Shown: piece by piece, positions 59,944 to 64,000 of the stretch
Numbering within the stretch: position 1 is the stretch's first letter
Layout: every line of letters starts with the position of its first letter
Assembly (NCBI GenBank): GCA_024449915.1
Contig: JAMZAV010000302.1
Location: 248,001 to 312,000, forward strand
Origin: Sweltsa coloradensis
Taxonomy: Eukaryota; Arthropoda; Insecta; Plecoptera; Chloroperlidae
Direction: 5' to 3'
DNA length: 64,000 nucleotides
Notes under the pieces: model-generated
Seen by the model: the letters and a program-made list of their open reading frames with translations, nothing else
Database searches by the model: none
What the model was told of the DNA's origin: nothing
Translations under genes and position numbers: made by a program

Positions 59944-60235
59944 AAGATGTGATTGATTGATTGGATATTGCTTAACGTCTCATATTTATGCACTTTGGCT
60001 ATTCGAGACGATGAGATGTGATAGATAAGGATGAAGTATGAACAAAGGGAGGAGAGGACAACCGGTACCGGCACGTAGCCTACTCCTTTCGAAAAGTACC
60101 AAGGGGGATAATATTTAATACAACCCAGAATTTAAAAAAAAAAAACTTGACCGGGACCCGGGGACTAGACGGGGACCACCAGCCTACGGAAGTGCTTCCC
60201 GACTAACCCAACCAAATGAGGTCGGATATCGTATA
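59944..60235 (-). mobile_element. tRNA-derived SINE, family S2, with AATC tail
   Basis: Read on the minus strand: a head segment TTGGGTTAGTCGGGAAGCAC and CTTCCGTAGG (complement of 60183-60203), then a degraded B box CCCCGGGTCCCGGTC, a T-rich stretch and TATTAAATATTATC. The body has TCATCGTCTCGAATAG and the 3' end GAGACGTTAAGCAAT followed by (CAAT)n. This order of Pol III head, body and short tandem tail is a SINE. Related pieces lie at 2515, 9700, 34885 and 40642. Confidence 0.65.
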
Positions 60236-61033
60236 TAAAGCGTAGATGATTGTTGCTTTTGTTGTTGTTTGTTGTTGTTGCTATTTCCAGTTATAAAATC
60301 CTACACTGGGTATCTGTAGATATTGTTTAGCATTGTATTCATCTTGTGGCAGAGTAAACCCTCCATAGAGAAGACAAGTACTTGAAAGTCAAACGGATAA
60401 CCTCTACGGAGTCTATCGTGATCCGTCTCTCACAGTGATATATTTACTTTAGTTCTACGTTTCACCAAGCGGATCTAGTGTACAGAGCTCTTGAGTAATA
60501 ATAAACAAATACCAATACGTGGAATGAGCGGAAAGCAAACACAGTGACAATAGAAGAGCTCGCAGGGATAATACTGGAGACTTTAGATTCACCGAGACAC
60601 AAAGTCATCCGCAGGAAAAAAATACAGGGCGCTTTGTTTTTAAAAGAAGATAAAAATTATATTTAATATTTTTCCCACGACAAAGCGAAAGAAATATCTA
60701 TTATATTTCTAGTCTTTTGTTTTACCTCCTGCATGATGTTATTATGTTCTAATGAACTTGTAATCTCGTATCTCGTTTAATAACTGAATGTTGTCTGTTT
60801 AAAGAAATTGTTTTGATGAAATATTCACTTAACTAATAATATAATTTTCAAAGCAATAGCGAAACAGCTATTTCATTTACTCACATCTTGAAACAAAACA
60901 AAATATACAATTTATTTGTAGGTTCGCTTTAGTTTTGCGTTGCTCTTTAGGTAAACGGCAATATGGTTAGCACAAGTAAGTTTTCAGAAACAATAATAGC
61001 AAGGTATTGTTTACCCTCGGCGTAAGGCATGTA
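60236..61033. other. Noncoding, nothing recognised
   Basis: A (TTG)n-like patch lies at 60250-60280. Nothing else was seen. Confidence 0.45.
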
Positions 61034-61056
61034 GGGGTGGGGGGTGGGGGCCGGGG
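61034..61056 (+). other. G-quadruplex motif
   Basis: Four G runs of 4, 6, 5 and 4 bases (61034-61037, 61039-61044, 61046-61050 and 61053-61056) are separated by loops of 1, 1 and 2 bases. It is an ideal quadruplex-forming pattern in otherwise AT-rich DNA. Confidence 0.8.
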
Positions 61057-62099
61057 CACAACGGCATACAATCAAGATGTGTCTGAACATATTATGTTTT
61101 ACTGATTAACATAAACCAAACATTTGAATATAATTAACAACGTCAAAACTAAATACAAAATATCAAGCTCGAAATGTACTCCGTGTACCCCGTCCATTAA
61201 CTCCTCTCGCAAATTGAGAGGTATATATTAAAACTTTGTTCAACAGCTGCCATGTACGTGCAAACAACACAGCACTCGAGAAAGAAATGACTGCTTAACA
61301 AAGGCGTCAGTTATTGTGACAGGCAATGAAACGAGTAAGTTGGCCCTTAGCTTTGAATACATTTCACACCCGGTCCGTCATACCGGCGAGTCTGTTAGAC
61401 AATGTGCCGCAATGCGGAAGATTCACCACCGTCGAGCCTAGCGTTTCTCGCACAATATTCAAACGGCTGATCTGCCACTCATACACAACCAGGTCGGACG
61501 AGTATCTCAATAGGTCAGGCTGCAATATACGAGTCAACTAAAAGTACTTTGCCTACTAGACGGGAAGTCTTCGTCGGTATCATTTTATTCCAAGGAACGT
61601 TTTAGATTTTAATGAGATAAACGTACGGTAATTATATTTTTGTTCATTTTGCTTAGTCATGATAATGTTGCACTGGCTTTTTAATTTTCTAATCCACGTA
61701 ATATTTTTGTGAATTTAAAAGTTATATACAAAACATGGGGTAGAACATTGGTTTGTATGTTAACGTTTTTGGGTCAACGATATAAGTTTACAAAACGACC
61801 CTGTCCACGATTATAATAATTTTATAAATTTAGATAAAAATAAATAAGCATTTATTTTTGTTTCACGGGAAACATTTCCAAGGAACTACTCACAAAGTCA
61901 ATTCTAACTAAAGAATTCTCTGCAAGTATACGACACTTCCGACACACCGCAACTATACGTCTGGGGCTAGCGAGTGTGCGAGTGAAAAATAATATCTAGT
62001 TGACCATATCAATTTATGTACATTGTATCCACAATAAAGAACGAAGAAATATCTTTTTTTAAAGTTTCATAGACAATTATTATTTTGTATTTGAAGAGG
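61057..62099. other. AT-rich noncoding stretch
   Basis: Nothing recognised. A plus frame at 61326-61541 has no motif. Confidence 0.4.
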
Positions 62100-62345
62100 T
62101 AATTATTTCGTAAGACTTTGAGGATTACGAGAAGGGAAAGAACGACTGCCATTAACCACCAATTGGGCGAGTATAATGAAGGAATGTCACAGGCCAGTTT
62201 AGGAGAATTAATCCGAGCATTCGCTTTACTGTTTGAAGAAATCCTCCTTGGAAATGACTTAACTAAAGCGTTCGAGGCGGGTATCGAAACGGGGACCTCC
62301 AGAAATATGGCCTTGCTCTGAGGGTCCGCTCCTGGCGCCCATCGC
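62100..62345 (-). mobile_element. tRNA-derived SINE, copy 2 of family S1
   Basis: The minus strand has an A-box-like TGGGCGCCAGGAGCGG (plus 62326-62341). It then has GGTCCCCGTTTCGATACCCG, a slightly mutated B box (plus about 62279-62298). The body has ATTTCTTCA (plus 62234-62242) and GCGAATGC (plus 62217-62224) with the nine-base gap seen at 7234-7259. The 127-codon minus frame and 67-codon plus frame over this locus are therefore best seen as SINE sequence and not as genes. Confidence 0.55.
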
Positions 62346-62679
62346 TGCACTCGTTCCACATTATCATCTAGGAGTTTCAATGGATCTTGCAACTAGCTTA
62401 GTAGCTACCCTGGTCAATATGTTTTCAATTAAAATATCAGAACGGTTGTTTTAAGAAGAAAATATTTAATAACTTCACCTCCTGCTTGTTTTAACAGTTT
62501 GAGTACACCATTACTGAGAAGGAAAAAATCAAAATGTGGTTTTAATCAAAGTTGATAAAAAATAAATGCTTTTAGAGTTTCATAAAGCTGAATTTTAATC
62601 ATTAATAAAATACCAGAAAAATGCATTGTAATATTCAATGTGACATGTGTCATATTCTAAAGAGCGAAGAAATAACATC
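62346..62679. other. AT-rich noncoding stretch
   Basis: Nothing recognised. Confidence 0.4.
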
Positions 62680-63061
62680 GAAATGATGTTAGTAGCGGCG
62701 ATCTTTCCCGGTTTATGACTAAGCGAGGAAAATTTACAGTTTAAACGCCACTATTTATGTGACAGAGTTTATTAAAAATTGATGACTAGCGCCTAATTCC
62801 CTGTTGCTTCTAGGTAGCTTGGTCTTAACAAACACATAAACACCCCCCTTCGTCTGAATCGCTCGGCAAAAAGACAGCGCGGCTTTAAAGTGGCGTTTAT
62901 TGAGATTAATATGCAAATCTTGGCGTGAGTTGATGGTCTTAATACATTTTCAGGGTAAAGAATTTTTACCGCTTTCTGCCTCTTTTTCAAGTTTTTCCGT
63001 GATGGGTTTTACTAAACCTTAATCAATGAACTCGTTTTGCACTCAAAGGCAACGGGCTGGA
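62680..63061. promoter_or_regulatory. Candidate enhancer/promoter-proximal block
   Basis: It holds a perfect POU octamer ATGCAAAT (62911-62918) next to an ATTAAT string. TAAACGCCACT (62742-62752) has an exact inverted partner AGTGGCGTTTA (62889-62899), 136 bases apart. The composition is more balanced than the flanks, and the block leads directly into the TATA box at 63062. A regulatory role is inference. Confidence 0.3.
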
Positions 63062-63152
63062 TATAAAAGCTTCATTTGCAAACCATTTGACAGGCGAGTG
63101 TCTGCGGCTTTCAACCAAAGGAGTTTGTAATTCCATTGGAAAAATACCAAAG
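63062..63152 (+). promoter_or_regulatory. Candidate TATA promoter and noncoding first exon
   Basis: TATAAAAG (63062-63069) is a consensus TATA box. A start about 30 bases on falls near 63092 (ACAGGCG), without a strong initiator. AAG/GTAATT at 63152/63153 is a passable splice donor, so a short untranslated first exon of about 60 bases is possible. No ATG lies between. The gene body would lie beyond the window or far downstream. Confidence 0.3.
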
Positions 63153-64000
63153 GTAATTGCTTAATTCGATGATTGCTTATTAAGCTTCACTTCTCAATTT
63201 CATCCCTTTAAAATAACAATAGAATACGCATTCGTATATCACACGAACATTGTACAGTAACAAAAATGTATAAGTGCACATTCATGTACGTTGTCGAGAA
63301 AACTCTCGTTCAATACTTCTCCACTGCACATCATCTGTTAATACGTTCGATGAGAAACGGTAAAAAAGTAATTCGGTTGCAATCTAATCGGCTACTGAGA
63401 ACTAGGTTAAGTATAGGTTCTGAACGTGACAGGAAATTTATCTTTTTGACCCGTAAGTGGAACTTGCAACCATTGCGAAAAGATAAATTAAGAATCACAA
63501 ACATCTCACTTACCGAATCCAAGATTCAATTTTACAATATGTTTTTAACTCTTTACAGTTACTTAAAATATCGGTGTCCGTATTAAAATGGAACTGCCGT
63601 CATAGCAGAATGAAGATCGAATACAATATTGGTCTCGTTCGTGCAACCGGTATCTGGTTAAACTATAATGATATATTATTATTCGTTAAAATAAATTAAA
63701 ATGATAAGATTTTGATCGTATCGTGTGGACTTTGATTTCAACTTGGTGCAGTTGCTTACCATCGTCGAGATAAATTTTAAACGAACCAATGCTAAGTACT
63801 TAAAGAAACTTAAGGATTTCTTAGTTTTCCTAAAGTATTAGTGAGTTTACTTTAAGAATACTTAAGTTTTATCTAAGTGAATTGAGATCCGAGAGAAGTA
63901 CACTAATTATTTCAAAAAGTGCAACACTTTCTAAGTACATAACGTTTATCACTGTGACCTACTATGCTTAATATATAATAATTGTATATACATGTGAAAC
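63153..64000. other. AT-rich stretch, possibly intronic
   Basis: The plus frame 63266-63586 (106 codons) has no recognisable domain and is probably chance. If the promoter at 63062 is real, this is intron. Confidence 0.3.

Noticed and set aside
62009..62392. 127-codon minus frame and overlapping plus frame with a helix-like Leu/Glu pattern
   Set aside because: The locus has a Pol III A/B box head and the same body words and spacing as the SINE at 7155, so the frames are SINE sequence. No splice acceptor supports an exon.
63266..63586. 106-codon plus frame
   Set aside because: It has no recognisable domain, lies in AT-rich sequence just after a putative splice donor, and has an overlapping minus frame.

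Overview
The window looks like nuclear DNA from an animal. It is strongly AT-rich, has no long open reading frame on either strand, and carries microsatellites, tRNA-derived SINE heads, inverted repeats and AAAT-tailed retroposon ends. A lophotrochozoan, perhaps a mollusc, is my best guess from the style of the SINEs (a tail ending in GACGTTAAGCAAT plus AATC repeats). That guess is weak and no gene supports it.

I recognise no protein family in this window. Nearly all the short open frames are chance frames, many of them without an ATG. The one small frame I would keep is a 44-residue, very basic ORF at 27031-27165. It sits behind a well-spaced inverted CCAAT box, TATA box and initiator, and a poly(A) signal lies about 140 bases past its stop. 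A second TATA promoter candidate lies at 63062, below a block with a perfect POU octamer. No canonical tRNA, rRNA, snRNA or known miRNA was found.

Layout: 1-7150 is nearly featureless. 7155-9903 holds a SINE, a Helentron-like non-autonomous element and a second SINE. 10783-14851 holds a 146-base pyrimidine tract and two copies of one AAAT-tailed 3' end. 15985-16490 and 29098-29512 are two copies of a repeat family with tandem units around CCGGCACCTCCACC. 18201-21748 is a nest of inverted and tandem mobile-element modules. 26893-27165 is the candidate small gene. 30255-32720 is a CpG-rich block unlike its surroundings. 34885-35060 is another SINE. 41171-42695 is a two-copy tandem repeat with a nearly invariant 123-base core. 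44626-54679 carries more Helentron-like copies, a 37-bp-arm hairpin and a 406-bp inverted repeat. 57453-62345 has small hairpins, two SINEs and a G-quadruplex motif. 62680-63155 is a candidate regulatory block with promoter.

The main signal is therefore mobile-element structure, not a gene system. Two dispersed families share one unusual architecture: a CTAG terminus next to an AACG/CGTT hairpin, a subterminal copy of the opposite terminus, and insertion between T and T. That matches Helentron-associated elements (HINEs). I see no convincing new multi-gene biological system here.
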